Shown in pieces: positions 26,017 to 34,519 of a stretch of DNA of 56,939 bases. Position numbers and translations under genes: made by a program. The notes beneath the pieces were generated by a model. The model did no database searches. It had not been told where the DNA came from and saw only the letters and a program-made list of their open reading frames with translations. How positions within the stretch are numbered: the first letter of the stretch is position 1; each line of letters opens with the position of its first letter. Origin of the DNA: Micrococcaceae bacterium. GTDB taxonomy: Bacteria; Actinomycetota; Actinomycetes; Actinomycetales; Micrococcaceae. The stretch lies in the NCBI GenBank assembly GCA_025465475.1, contig JAODMR010000103.1, forward strand, positions 1 through 56,939. Reading direction: 5' to 3'.

Positions 26017-27896
26017 CGTTCCTCCATCATTTCCCGTGCCGCCATCGTTCCGGGCAGGCGCGCGCAAAAAACAGCGCCGGGCCCGCCCGGACGGCCGGGA
26101 TCGGCCACCCAGACCTCACCGCCGCGCCGACGGGCCAGCTGCCGGCTCAAGGGCAAACCAAAGCCGTGTCCGTGGATGTCCGGCAGCACCAGGGCGGGCT
26201 GGGCGGACCATTCGGTTCCCGGCGTCGCCGCCGCTGCTGCCGTCGAAAATCCCTCGGCGAAGATCTCTTCCGCCAGTCCAGCAGCTCCGGCGCCGGCAGC
26301 GGCACCGTCGGCTGGAGTACCACCGGCGGCACCGCCGGCAACACCGCCGTCGGCAGCAGCTCCGTCGGCCCGGGCGAGTCCGTTCCCGGAGTCGGCCACC
26401 ACCATGTGCAGGACACCGTCCGTTGGTTCGTCCAGCAGTTCCACTTCCACCCAGCGCTCGCCGGCCGAACCGTGCACGGCGGCGCGGACCGCGTTATCGA
26501 TCAGGTTGCCGAGCACCGTCGTCACATCCTGCGGCTCGACGACCTGCCCGCGCAGGGACGTTTCGGGTCCCAAGCGCAGGTTCACGCCACGCTCGGCGGC
26601 CTCCACGCTTTTGGCACCGATGAAGGCCTGCAGGTAGGGGTCCTGGAGCAGTTCCGCCTGCTCCAGCGGATAGTTCAGGGGTCCGGTGGACATCACCGCC
26701 CCGACATAGGCCCTTGCCTCGTCATACTCACCCATGGTCAGCAGGCCGGAGACCGTGTGCAGCCGGTTGGCGAACTCGTGCCGTTGCGCGCGCAGGGCGG
26801 TGCTCAAGGCCCCGACGGCGTCCAGTTGGCGTGTCAGGGACTGCAGCTCCGTCCGGTCCCGCAGCATCACCACCCACCCCAGCCGGGGACCGCTGCGGCG
26901 TTCGGTCTCCTCGTCCAGGATTTTTCGGCCCAGCCGCCGCCTGGGCTGGACGGCCCGGGCAGTGAGAATCAGGACCCTGCTGCCGACGACCTGCTCCACG
27001 GCGGGGGACTCGGGCGTCGCGAGCTCCAGCAGGCCCGCCAGGGCGACCGGCAGGGGAGCCTTCCCCAAGTCGAGACCAACCACGTCGACACCGGCCGGCA
27101 GGTCCAGCAGCCGTCGGGCTTCCCGATTGAACACGGTGATCCTTCGCTCGGCCGAGACACCGATGACGCCATCGTCCACGCCGCGCAGCACCGCCTCCTG
27201 ATCCTGGGCCTGGGCGGCGATTTCCTCCGGTTCCAGGCCCAGCGTCAGCCGGCGGAGCCGGCGACCCAACAGCACGGAGGCGATGGCGCCCAGGCCCAGT
27301 GCCGCGGCGGCGGTGAGGACCACGGGCAGGATGCTGATGCCCAGGGTGTCCAGGATGCCGGCGCTGGAATAGCCCACGCTGACCTCACCCACAACCGTTG
27401 ATGCGCCGGGCGCGAAGACCGGAACCTTGGCTCGCGCGGAGCGGCCCAGCGTACCTTGCTCCGAACTGGTCACCTCGGTCCCGGCAAGCGGCCCGCTCGG
27501 GTCGGTGCTGACCCGCTGTCCCAGCAACTGCAGGTTGGGATGAGCCAGCCGAAGTCCGGCATCATCGGTGACGACAACGAACAGGGACCCGGTGCGACGG
27601 CGTACTTCCTCAGCGAACTGCTGGAGGGGACCGCCTGCCAGCAGGGCGGGTGTCAGCTGCTCAGGCGGCGCCTCCGCCAGCCCGCTCACCTGTGTACGCA
27701 CCTCGGGGGCCGCCGCCACGGAACGCGCTACGGCCAGGGCCTGCTCCTGCGCTTCAGTGCCCAGCCGCTCATAGGTGAGCCAGCCGAAGACCGCCGCGGA
27801 GAGCAGAACGACGACGGCCACCACGGCCAACTGCAGGGCCAGCATGCGACCGGAGAAGCCAATCCTGATTCGGCCTGCCCGGCGGTGCGGCATCAT
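26013..27896 (-). CDS. CitA/DcuS-type sensor histidine kinase
   Basis: A 627-residue membrane sensor. A first transmembrane helix (about 17-42) is followed by an extracytoplasmic Cache-like domain of about 130 residues and a second helix (ISILPVVLTAAAALGLGAIA), then a PAS domain (VDDGVIGVSAERRITVFNRE), a His box QRHEFANRLHTVSGLL near residue 370 and an HATPase with N box GNLIDNAVRAA. This is the CitA/DcuS plan for sensing citrate or dicarboxylates outside the cell. Between the D-x-G box (VADSGNGLA) and the HGHGFGL box lies an Ala/Gly-rich stretch of about 40 residues not usual for the family. AGGAAGGG precedes paired ATGs at 27896 and 27893. It is divergent from the citrate transporter. Confidence 0.93.
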   Translation of the reverse strand: MMPHRRAGRIRIGFSGRMLALQLAVVAVVVLLSAAVFGWLTYERLGTEAQEQALAVARSVAAAPEVRTQVSGLAEAPPEQLTPALLAGGPLQQFAEEVRRRTGSLFVVVTDDAGLRLAHPNLQLLGQRVSTDPSGPLAGTEVTSSEQGTLGRSARAKVPVFAPGASTVVGEVSVGYSSAGILDTLGISILPVVLTAAAALGLGAIASVLLGRRLRRLTLGLEPEEIAAQAQDQEAVLRGVDDGVIGVSAERRITVFNREARRLLDLPAGVDVVGLDLGKAPLPVALAGLLELATPESPAVEQVVGSRVLILTARAVQPRRRLGRKILDEETERRSGPRLGWVVMLRDRTELQSLTRQLDAVGALSTALRAQRHEFANRLHTVSGLLTMGEYDEARAYVGAVMSTGPLNYPLEQAELLQDPYLQAFIGAKSVEAAERGVNLRLGPETSLRGQVVEPQDVTTVLGNLIDNAVRAAVHGSAGERWVEVELLDEPTDGVLHMVVADSGNGLARADGAAADGGVAGGAAGGTPADGAAAGAGAAGLAEEIFAEGFSTAAAAATPGTEWSAQPALVLPDIHGHGFGLPLSRQLARRRGGEVWVADPGRPGGPGAVFCARLPGTMAAREMMEER

Positions 27897-28036
27897 TTCC
27901 CTTCCTGATCTAAATGAGCAAAACGTGCGCAACAAGCAGTATGCACCTCAACCGGGCGAAAGGCCCACCCGTGATCTGGGCCACTATACGGTTTGTTACG
28001 CCGGTCACAACGATGGGCCGCCAGTTAGGAGCAGTA

Positions 28037-29506
28037 ATGCTAATTGTCCTCGGATTCGCCATGATCGCCGCGTTCATGGCGTTGATCATGACCAAGAAAC
28101 TCACGCCGGTGCTGGCGCTCATCCTGGTCCCCACCATTTTCGGTCTGTTCGCCGGAGCTGGCCTGGGCATCGGCGATATGGTCCTTGACTCCATGAAGAG
28201 CCTCACCTCGACGGCCGCGCTGCTGATGTTCGCCATCATCTTCTTCGGTCTGATGATCGACGTCGGCCTGTTTGACCCGCTGGTCAAGTTCATTCTCCGG
28301 ATCCTCGGCAATGACCCGGCCAAGGTGGTTCTTGGAACCGCCGTCCTGGCCGCCGTGGTGTCGCTCGACGGGGATGGGTCCACCACCTTCATCCTGACGA
28401 CGGCGGCCATGCTGCCGATCTACCTGCGTCTGGGCCTCAGCCCCGTCATCCTGACCTGCGTGGCCGGCCTGGCCAATGGCACCATGAACATTGTGCCCTG
28501 GGGCGGTCCGACGGCCCGCGCCGCAGCGGCGCTGAAGGTTTCCCCCTCGGAGGTCTTCGTTCCAATGCTGCCGTCCCTGGCCGCTGGCATGATCATCGTC
28601 ATGGTTTTCGCCTGGACCCTGGGTCTGCAGGAGCGCAAGCGCCTGGCGATCGCCAACCCGGAAGCCGGACGCACCGGCACGTGGGGTGGCGGAACCGTCT
28701 TCGGTGGTGCAGTGACCCGCGCTGCAGGCAACGGATCAACCCGCTCAACCACTGGCGGCACGAGCCACACCTCCGGCGGAGTGGCCTTGCGGGAGCGTCC
28801 GACGATGACGGAGGGCGGCGGATTGCCGGCTTCACCGGCGACTTCGATGCTGGCAGGTTCCGCGCTCGACCCGAACCGTGCCACCCTGCGCCCCCGGTTG
28901 TTCTGGTTCAACCTCGCCCTGACCATCGCGGTCATGGTCCTGCTGGTGATGGACCTTATGCCGCTCGCTTACGTCTTCATGGTCGGGGCAGCCATTGCCC
29001 TGGTCGTGAACTTCCCCCGCATGAAGGAGCAGGCCGCCCAATTGGTTGCCCACGCCCCCAGCGTCGTGGCCGTCGTTGCCATGGTCCTGGCGGCCGGCGT
29101 GCTCACCGGCGTCCTCAACGGCACCGGCATGGTTGATGCGATGTCGCAGTGGCTGGTCAACATCATTCCCACCTCCATGGGACCGTTCCTGGCCGTCATC
29201 ACCGGCCTGCTCAGCATCCCGATGACGTTCTTCATGAGCAACGATGCCTTCTACTTTGGGGTCCTTCCCGTGCTGAGCGAAACCGCAAGCCACTACGGAA
29301 TCGGTGCTGCGGAAATGGCGCGGGCGTCCATCGCCGGACAACCCGTCCACATGCAGAGCCCCCTGGTGCCCGCGATTCTGCTGCTCGTTTCGCTGGCCAA
29401 CGTGGATCTGGGCGACCATCACAAGAAGGTGCTCTGGCGTGCCCTGGTCGTCGCTTTGGTGATGCTCGGTGTCGGCATCGGGGTCGGTGCCATTCCCTGG
29501 GGCTGA
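28037..29506 (+). CDS. CitMHS family citrate-metal symporter
   Basis: A 489-residue transporter of the CitMHS family, which takes up citrate complexed with Mg2+ or Ca2+ together with protons. About twelve transmembrane helices are visible; VSLDGDGSTTFILTTAAMLP and ANGTMNIVPWGGPTARAA are diagnostic of the family, and the second half has FFMSNDAFYFGVLPVL and GQPVHMQSPLVPAILLL. A cytoplasmic loop rich in Gly, Ser and Thr (about residues 210-285) separates the halves. ATG 28037 is chosen for its AGGAG six bases upstream; the frame runs open from 27914. It is divergent from the CitA-like sensor gene and very likely under its control. A terminator follows at 29724-29765. Confidence 0.93.
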   Translation: MLIVLGFAMIAAFMALIMTKKLTPVLALILVPTIFGLFAGAGLGIGDMVLDSMKSLTSTAALLMFAIIFFGLMIDVGLFDPLVKFILRILGNDPAKVVLGTAVLAAVVSLDGDGSTTFILTTAAMLPIYLRLGLSPVILTCVAGLANGTMNIVPWGGPTARAAAALKVSPSEVFVPMLPSLAAGMIIVMVFAWTLGLQERKRLAIANPEAGRTGTWGGGTVFGGAVTRAAGNGSTRSTTGGTSHTSGGVALRERPTMTEGGGLPASPATSMLAGSALDPNRATLRPRLFWFNLALTIAVMVLLVMDLMPLAYVFMVGAAIALVVNFPRMKEQAAQLVAHAPSVVAVVAMVLAAGVLTGVLNGTGMVDAMSQWLVNIIPTSMGPFLAVITGLLSIPMTFFMSNDAFYFGVLPVLSETASHYGIGAAEMARASIAGQPVHMQSPLVPAILLLVSLANVDLGDHHKKVLWRALVVALVMLGVGIGVGAIPWG

Positions 29507-29594
29507 CCCACGGAGTCGGCTGCGGGCCCGCCTCACGCATAAGCGAGAGCCCGATTTCGCTTCTAGCGGATCGTTTGGTCTAATGGTCGTTAGA

Positions 29595-29675
29595 CAAGCA
29601 GTGCGCCGAAGCGCTGCAGAAGGTGGGCGCCGGTTCAGCCGGCGCCCACCTTCTGCATTCCCGGCGCTGCTTGTC
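29595..29675 (+). other. Long imperfect hairpin downstream of the citrate transporter
   Basis: An 18-bp perfect stem, left arm 29616-29633 (GCAGAAGGTGGGCGCCGG) and right arm 29639-29656, closes a five-base loop TTCAG. Outside it, CAAGCAGTGCGCCG (29595-29608) and CGGCGCTGCTTG (29664-29675) are complementary with a two-base bulge, so the whole 81 bases can fold into one hairpin. There is no T run after it. It lies about 90 bp after the transporter stop and just ahead of the T-tailed terminator at 29724. Confidence 0.7.
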
Positions 29676-29723
29676 GGTCTCGCAGTAAAGCATTGCGGGT
29701 CGCCTGCGGGCGGCGCGCGGCGC

Positions 29724-29765
29724 GGGCGGGAATGCCCGCTGGGGGACATTCCCGCCCCATTTTTT
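29724..29765 (+). terminator. Intrinsic terminator after the CitMHS gene
   Basis: An 11-bp perfect stem (29724-29734, GGGCGGGAATG, with 29747-29757) and a 12-base loop are followed by a run of six T (29760-29765). The orientation ends transcription from the citrate transporter before it runs into convergent recQ. Confidence 0.85.
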
Positions 29766-29802
29766 GCCCGCAGCCTAGTACCGTGGTTCAGGCTGCCCGG
29801 CG

Positions 29803-31440
29803 CTAAGCGGAGGCGGCCACCGTGGTGAGCAGATCATGTTCGATGACTGCGCTGCGGGAGAGGGTTTTGTAGCCCTCCTGCTCAAACAGCACCACCATGT
29901 GGTCTCCCTCATGGCTCATCACCACTCCGGGCCCCCATTCGCGGTGCCGCACACCGCTTTGCACAGGGAAGCCGCCATCCTCGCCGTCGGCGGAGGTTGC
30001 GGTCCTGCCGCTGCGGCAATTGTCACAGGAGCCGCACGGTTCGGGCAGGGATTCGCCGAAGTAGCGCAGCAGGTAGTCCCGCCGGCAACCATCCGTTTCG
30101 GCGTAGCCGCGCATCATCTCGATCCGGGAATGCTCCATGCGGACCCTGGCTTCCGCCTCGTCCACGGCCCGCTGCACCCCCTGCTCCACGTCAAAACGCT
30201 TGTAGGGCCGGACGCCTTTCCGGCTGACTCCCAGGACTCCGGCACCTTCCAGGAGGTTCACGGTGCTGGTCACAGCCCGGGCCGACAGCTTGACCGCGGC
30301 CTTCAGGTCTTTCAACGACATGGGTTTGTCGCAGTTGTTCAAGGCCGCGAGGACCGTCCGGAGGTCTTCCGGCCGCGCGTGACGGGTGCCGAAGAACGTC
30401 CGCAGTCCAACGTCTTCGCTCCGATAATGCAGGACGACGTCGGTGCGCTCACCGTCCCGCCCACCGCGTCCAATCTCCTGGTAGTAGCTGTCCAGCGAGT
30501 CTGGAATGTCTGCGTGGACGACGAACCGGACGTCAGGTTTGTCGATCCCCATACCGAATGCGGTGGTGGCCACCACGACGTCGGTGTTCCCCGCCAGGAA
30601 ATCTTCATGTGCCCTTTCACGGTTCCGGACTGCCAGGCCGGCGTGATAGGGAAGGGCACGGATTCCGCGTTCGACCAGTGCGGCGGCGTACTCTTCCGTC
30701 GACTTACGGGTGGAGACATACAGCAGTCCCGGCTTGGGCAGTTCGGTCACCTGATCCAGGACGGCCTGCTGTTTCCGCGACTCCGCCTCGTGCCGCTGGA
30801 CGGAGAGTTCAAGGTTGGGACGATCGAAGCCCTCAGCCAGGACGAGGGGCTCCTTCAGCTTGAGCCGTTCAATGATCTCGTCGCGGACTGGAGAGGAAGC
30901 CGTCGCCGTCAACGCCACAATTGTTGGCCCGCCCAAGGCCTCTCGTACGGTGTCCAAGCGGAGATAGTCGGGGCGGAAATCGTGGCCCCAGGAGGAGATG
31001 CAGTGGGCTTCGTCGATGACCAGGAGAGCCGGGCCTGCCTGCGCCACCCGGGATGCAACCTCGTCCTTGGCCAGCTGCTCGGGGGTAAGGAACAGGAATT
31101 TCACCTGGCCGGTGTCCAGCAGCTCCCAGTTCTCTTCCTGTTCACGTTCCGAAGACGTGGAGTTGATGGCCACGGCACGGGTTTTCTCGCCCAGCGCATT
31201 CAGGTCCTGCATCTGATCGTTCTGCAGGGCTATCAGCGGTGACACCACTACCGCCGGGCCCTCCAGCTGGACGGCCGCCAATTGATAGATCGCAGATTTG
31301 CCATGTCCGGTCGGCATGACGGCAAGGACATCACGACCTTGCAGGGCTGCCCTCACGGCTTCCAGTTGGCCGGGCCGAAATTCCTCCCAACCGAAGTAGC
31401 TGCTGGCTGTGCGCTCCAGCTCGGCCTGGTCAAATTCCAC
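29803..31440 (-). CDS. recQ: RecQ family ATP-dependent DNA helicase
   Basis: A 545-residue 3'-5' DNA helicase for recombination and repair. Walker A MPTGHGKS is at 42-49, VVVSPLIALQNDQM follows, the DEAH box is in VIDEAHCISSWGHDFRPDYL, and the second RecA domain has STRKSTEEYAAAL and IGRGGRDG. The zinc-binding subdomain is present: CRRDYLLRYFGESL with CGSCDNC. There is no HRDC domain; instead the tail contains REWGPGVVMSHEGDHMVVLF, a small beta domain found at the end of many actinobacterial RecQ proteins. Length is normal for this short type. It stands alone between two terminator-like hairpins. Confidence 0.94.
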   Translation of the reverse strand: MEFDQAELERTASSYFGWEEFRPGQLEAVRAALQGRDVLAVMPTGHGKSAIYQLAAVQLEGPAVVVSPLIALQNDQMQDLNALGEKTRAVAINSTSSEREQEENWELLDTGQVKFLFLTPEQLAKDEVASRVAQAGPALLVIDEAHCISSWGHDFRPDYLRLDTVREALGGPTIVALTATASSPVRDEIIERLKLKEPLVLAEGFDRPNLELSVQRHEAESRKQQAVLDQVTELPKPGLLYVSTRKSTEEYAAALVERGIRALPYHAGLAVRNRERAHEDFLAGNTDVVVATTAFGMGIDKPDVRFVVHADIPDSLDSYYQEIGRGGRDGERTDVVLHYRSEDVGLRTFFGTRHARPEDLRTVLAALNNCDKPMSLKDLKAAVKLSARAVTSTVNLLEGAGVLGVSRKGVRPYKRFDVEQGVQRAVDEAEARVRMEHSRIEMMRGYAETDGCRRDYLLRYFGESLPEPCGSCDNCRSGRTATSADGEDGGFPVQSGVRHREWGPGVVMSHEGDHMVVLFEQEGYKTLSRSAVIEHDLLTTVAASA

Positions 31441-31537
31441 TGCGCCTCCGAATAATCAGCATGCTTCCTATTATGCCTGAGGAATATCCGCGGACAGCTT
31501 GCAGGGGTTCGGCGAAGGTTCCCGCGCTGGGCTTAAC

Positions 31538-31575
31538 GCAAAGAAGGACGGGAGTTGCCTCCCGTCCTTCTTTGC
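31538..31575 (-). terminator. Terminator-like hairpin after the first cold-shock gene
   Basis: A 17-bp perfect inverted repeat (31538-31554, GCAAAGAAGGACGGGAG, with 31559-31575) and a four-base loop lie 30 bases past the cspA stop on its strand. The last stem bases are T-rich but no long T run follows. It probably ends the cold-shock mRNA and stabilises its 3' end. Confidence 0.7.
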
Positions 31576-31605
31576 CGGACCAATCAGGTCCGGGGTGTCA
31601 CAAAA

Positions 31606-31809
31606 TCAGGCAACCTGGATGTTGACAGCCTGGGGGCCCTTGGGGCCCTGCTCGGTCTCGACGGTCACGACCTGGTTCTCTTCGAGGGAGCGGTAGCCAC
31701 CAGCGTTGATCGCGGAGTAGTGAGCGAAGACATCGGCGCTGCCGTCTTCGGGGGCGATGAAGCCGAAGCCCTTTTCGGAGTTAAACCATTTGACGGTACC
31801 TGTAGCCAT
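31606..31809 (-). CDS. cspA: Cold-shock protein, CspA family
   Basis: A 67-residue single OB-fold protein that binds RNA and single-stranded DNA and melts mRNA structure. It has the family start [17 protein letters not shown] with RNP1 (KGFGFI) and RNP2 (VFAHY) and the ending [20 protein letters not shown] lies ten bases before the ATG. A small GC hairpin (about 31834-31850) sits in the leader just upstream of the ribosome site. A second copy is at 40690. Confidence 0.96.
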   Translation of the reverse strand: MATGTVKWFNSEKGFGFIAPEDGSADVFAHYSAINAGGYRSLEENQVVTVETEQGPKGPQAVNIQVA

Positions 31810-32161
31810 TTTATTTCTTCCTTCTGTAATCGAGATCTGCCCCGACTGCCGGGGCGACTCAGTTGCGGCGCTTCGTTTTCCGCTTTTACAGAAAAAGCGA
31901 CGGCCCGTTTGGGTTCCGCCGCTTGAAATACAAATGCGTAACACTACAACTGACTTCAGTCTACACGGATCCCGAATGGAACCTAATCGGGCGGCGGAGC
32001 AGGTGCTGGCCTGGCAGCTGACGGTTCCCGTTGGCTGACAACGTTCCGGGGAGAACGGGCGTGATTCTTGGTGCTTTCCCTGCACGTTTCCGCCCTGTCG
32101 GGAGCCGCTGGCACGCTCGCCTTGACAGGGCCGGTGCCAGCGGACCTACCGTTGAATTGCC
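31810..32161. other. Intergenic region between divergent cspA and lipase-maturation-factor gene
   Basis: About 350 bases hold the 5' leader and promoter of cspA on the minus strand and the promoter of the LMF-like gene on the plus strand. The cspA leader has the hairpin GCCCCGGCAGTCGGGGC close to its Shine-Dalgarno, and an A/T-richer stretch at about 31920-31970 is the likely cspA promoter area. I could not fix -35 and -10 boxes or find another gene here. Confidence 0.5.
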
Positions 32162-33589
32162 ATGGAATGGTTTGACGCGGACGGCTACTACTTCGCTCGG
32201 CAGGTGCTGCAGCGGGGGGTGGCAGGCGTCTACCTTCTGGGTTTCGCAGTGGTCCTCACCCAGTTCCGTGCGTTGTTGGGGGAGCGCGGGCTGTTGCCGG
32301 TGCCGGCGTTCCTGGCGAGGGCTTCCTGGCGTGATGCCCCCTCGCTTTTCCATTGGCGATACTCGGACCGTTTGCTGCTGGGCGTGGCCTGGACCGGCGT
32401 CGCCGTGGCGCTCTCCCTGGTGCTTGGGCTGCCACAGGCGGGCCCGCCGTGGGTACCGCTGTTGGCGTTCCTGCTGCTGTGGTTCCTGTATTTGTCCATC
32501 GTGAACGTGGGGCAGATTTTCTACGGGTTCGGCTGGGAGTCCCTGCTGCTGGAGGCTGGGTTTCTTGCCGCCTTCCTGGGCTCGGACCAGGTTCCTCCGC
32601 CGGTGACTGTGCTTTTCCTTTTCCGTTGGCTGCTGTTCCGGCTCGAGTTTGGCGCGGGAATGATCAAGATTCGGGGAGACAGCGTTTGGCGGGACCTGAC
32701 GGCACTGTATTACCACCACGAAACGCAACCGATGCCCAACCCTGCGAGTTGGTGGTTCCACCACCTTCCAAAGCCCTTGCACCGGTTGGAGGTGTTGGGA
32801 AACCACATCACCCAACTGGTGGTGCCGTTCCTCCTCTTCGCGCCGCAGCCGGTGTCCACTGTTGCCGCTCTGATAGTCGTGGTGACGCAGGGCTGGCTGG
32901 TGCTGTCCGGCAACTTCGCGTGGCTGAACGTGCTGACCATGCTGCTGGCCTTTTCCGCCCTCGATGACCGGGCGGTCCAGGTGCTGCTGCCCGGGGTCAG
33001 CTTCGCTCCGGGTGCGGTCGGAAAGTCCCCGCTCGCCTGGATTATTCCGGTCCTGGCCGCCACCGCGCTGATGGTCTACCTCAGCTACTGGCCACTGCGG
33101 AATTTGGTCTCCCGGAGGCAGTTGATGAATGCCGGCTTCAACCGCTGGCATTTGGCAAATGCCTACGGCGCCTTCGGGTCGATCACGCGGCGTCGGTATG
33201 AGGTGGTTCTCGAAGGAACCCGTGAAGAGGTGCCCGCTCCGGATACGCAGTGGCTGGAGTACGAATTCAAGGGCAAGCCGGGGGACCCGCGGCGCATGCC
33301 ACGGCAGTTCGCTCCCTGGCACCTGCGGCTGGACTGGATGATGTGGTTCCTTGCGTTCGGTTCGCCCCGCGAGCGCTGGTTCCAATCGCTGGTGATACAC
33401 CTGCTGCAGGCCGATCCGGCCGTACTGCGGCTGCTCCGCCGTGACCCGTTCGACGGTGACAGGCCCCGCTGGGTGCGTGCCAGGTACTACGACTATCGGT
33501 TCTCATCCCGAAGCGAGCGTCGGGATTCAGGACAATGGTGGACGCGCGAGCCCGTTACCGACTTCCTGCGGCCAGTGTCGCTGCGCTGA
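32162..33589 (+). CDS. Lipase maturation factor family protein
   Basis: A 475-residue polytopic membrane protein related to vertebrate lipase maturation factor 1. Around eight hydrophobic helices occur, with the family motifs NVGQIFYGFGWESLLLEAGF, FRWLLFRLEFGAGMIKIRGD, WRDLTALYYHHETQPMPNP and NFAWLNVLTMLLAF, then a soluble C-terminal domain ending with PRWVRARYYDYRFSSR. In animals the factor folds lipases in the ER; the bacterial role is unknown, and no secreted lipase is adjacent (the nearest is the SGNH hydrolase 4 kb away). The start ATG begins EWFDADGYYFARQ as in homologues; no strong Shine-Dalgarno is visible. A minus-strand small ORF overlaps its last 35 bases. Confidence 0.9.
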   Translation: MEWFDADGYYFARQVLQRGVAGVYLLGFAVVLTQFRALLGERGLLPVPAFLARASWRDAPSLFHWRYSDRLLLGVAWTGVAVALSLVLGLPQAGPPWVPLLAFLLLWFLYLSIVNVGQIFYGFGWESLLLEAGFLAAFLGSDQVPPPVTVLFLFRWLLFRLEFGAGMIKIRGDSVWRDLTALYYHHETQPMPNPASWWFHHLPKPLHRLEVLGNHITQLVVPFLLFAPQPVSTVAALIVVVTQGWLVLSGNFAWLNVLTMLLAFSALDDRAVQVLLPGVSFAPGAVGKSPLAWIIPVLAATALMVYLSYWPLRNLVSRRQLMNAGFNRWHLANAYGAFGSITRRRYEVVLEGTREEVPAPDTQWLEYEFKGKPGDPRRMPRQFAPWHLRLDWMMWFLAFGSPRERWFQSLVIHLLQADPAVLRLLRRDPFDGDRPRWVRARYYDYRFSSRSERRDSGQWWTREPVTDFLRPVSLR

Positions 33590-33716
33590 CGCGCTGCCAG
33601 GGCTGTTCATCCAGTTCCACCAGCAGTTCGTCGATGGACAGTTGTCCGTCCAGTTCCTGGTGCAGCAAGGGCGACCCGTTCGACGCTGCACCGCCAGGGG
33701 TGGAAGTACTGTCCAT
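33555..33716 (-). CDS. Small hypothetical protein (53 residues)
   Basis: An ATG-initiated frame of 54 codons ending in TAA, antisense to the last 35 bases of the LMF-like gene. The product has an acidic helical middle (LLHQELDGQLSIDELLVELD) and a short tail PWQRVSAATLAAGSR. Codon choice is GC-rich at third positions, like real genes here. It lies 55 bases downstream of the DUF6308 gene on the same strand, after an 8-bp hairpin (33735-33755). AAGG abuts the start codon, so a ribosome site is poor and leaderless or coupled translation would be needed. I do not recognise a family. Confidence 0.45.
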   Translation of the reverse strand: MDSTSTPGGAASNGSPLLHQELDGQLSIDELLVELDEQPWQRVSAATLAAGSR

Positions 33717-33771
33717 CCTTGGAGCCTATTGCACCCTCCGCGCTGGCCGCGGAGGAACACACCGCCGGCAG

Positions 33772-34452
33772 CTACTTTGCGGCGAGCGTAGCCAGCCGAC
33801 GTTTGCGCTCATACATCCACAGGACCACGTCCAGGATCCGCAGCCGGGAGATGGAATGCGGGATGCGTGCCTGCTCCTGTACGGAGTCCAGCGTCGCCAG
33901 CAGTTGATACGTCGGATCGCGCAGCAGGCTGTGCCATTGGTCCCATTGGGTCTGCGACCCGCCAAGGGCTACCGCCTGATCCACGATGGGGTCGTAGATG
34001 GGGATGAGCGCCGGACGTTTGCGCGCCAGAATCTTACTGGTTGCCGTTGGCCCCAGGTCCCAGGGAAAGCTGCCGTGACCTCGCAGCAAATCCCACAGCC
34101 GGTGCGCCGCACTCTCTGGGCCCAGAACGGCGTCCAGGTCGTCTTCGGCAACACTTTCCAGCTCCACATCGGCGGGCACCTGTTCCAGCAGGGCGCTGAT
34201 TTCCCCGGCGAAGGTGTCCAGCAGCCCGATGGCGGCGTCGGCTGAAATCTGGACCTTCAGGAAGCTGACCGCCAGCAGGTCGTCGGCCGACAACCTGTTT
34301 TCGGTGCCCTGGGCGTTTCCGCCACCGGCCCAGGTGTCGTAGTAGCTGCCCGGCCGGCGTTGCCCGTTCTTGACGGTTTCCGTGTAGTAGTCCCGCAGCA
34401 GGGACGCCGCGGCGCCGGCACGGTCCGCAGACAGGATGTCAGGTAGTTTCAT
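33772..34452 (-). CDS. DUF6308 family protein
   Basis: A 226-residue cytoplasmic protein of unknown function. It starts KLPDILSADRAGAAASLLRD and includes YYDTWAGGG, ENRLSADDLLAVSFLKVQI and, near the C-terminus, TATSKILARKRPALIPIYDP and LRILDVVLWMYERKR, all features I associate with DUF6308 proteins of soil actinobacteria. The mixture of helices with the KLxARKRPxLIPIxDP motif resembles a DNA-glycosylase-like or toxin-linked fold, but no activity has been shown that I know of. GAGGAG lies seven bases before ATG 34452; the extended frame to 34476 is not needed. It follows the YdjM-like gene on the same strand. Confidence 0.82.
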   Translation of the reverse strand: MKLPDILSADRAGAAASLLRDYYTETVKNGQRRPGSYYDTWAGGGNAQGTENRLSADDLLAVSFLKVQISADAAIGLLDTFAGEISALLEQVPADVELESVAEDDLDAVLGPESAAHRLWDLLRGHGSFPWDLGPTATSKILARKRPALIPIYDPIVDQAVALGGSQTQWDQWHSLLRDPTYQLLATLDSVQEQARIPHSISRLRILDVVLWMYERKRRLATLAAK

Positions 34453-34519
34453 GTCGACTCCTCGTGGTTCCGCCACCGGCGTGGCCGGCGCACTGTTCCG
34501 TCGTCCACACTCTAGCCTG

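Noticed and set aside
29573-29650. tRNA-like segment (TGGTCTAATGGT and GGTTCAGCC) after the citrate transporter
   Set aside because: No acceptor stem, anticodon arm or CCA-compatible end can be built; the sequence is explained by the long hairpin.
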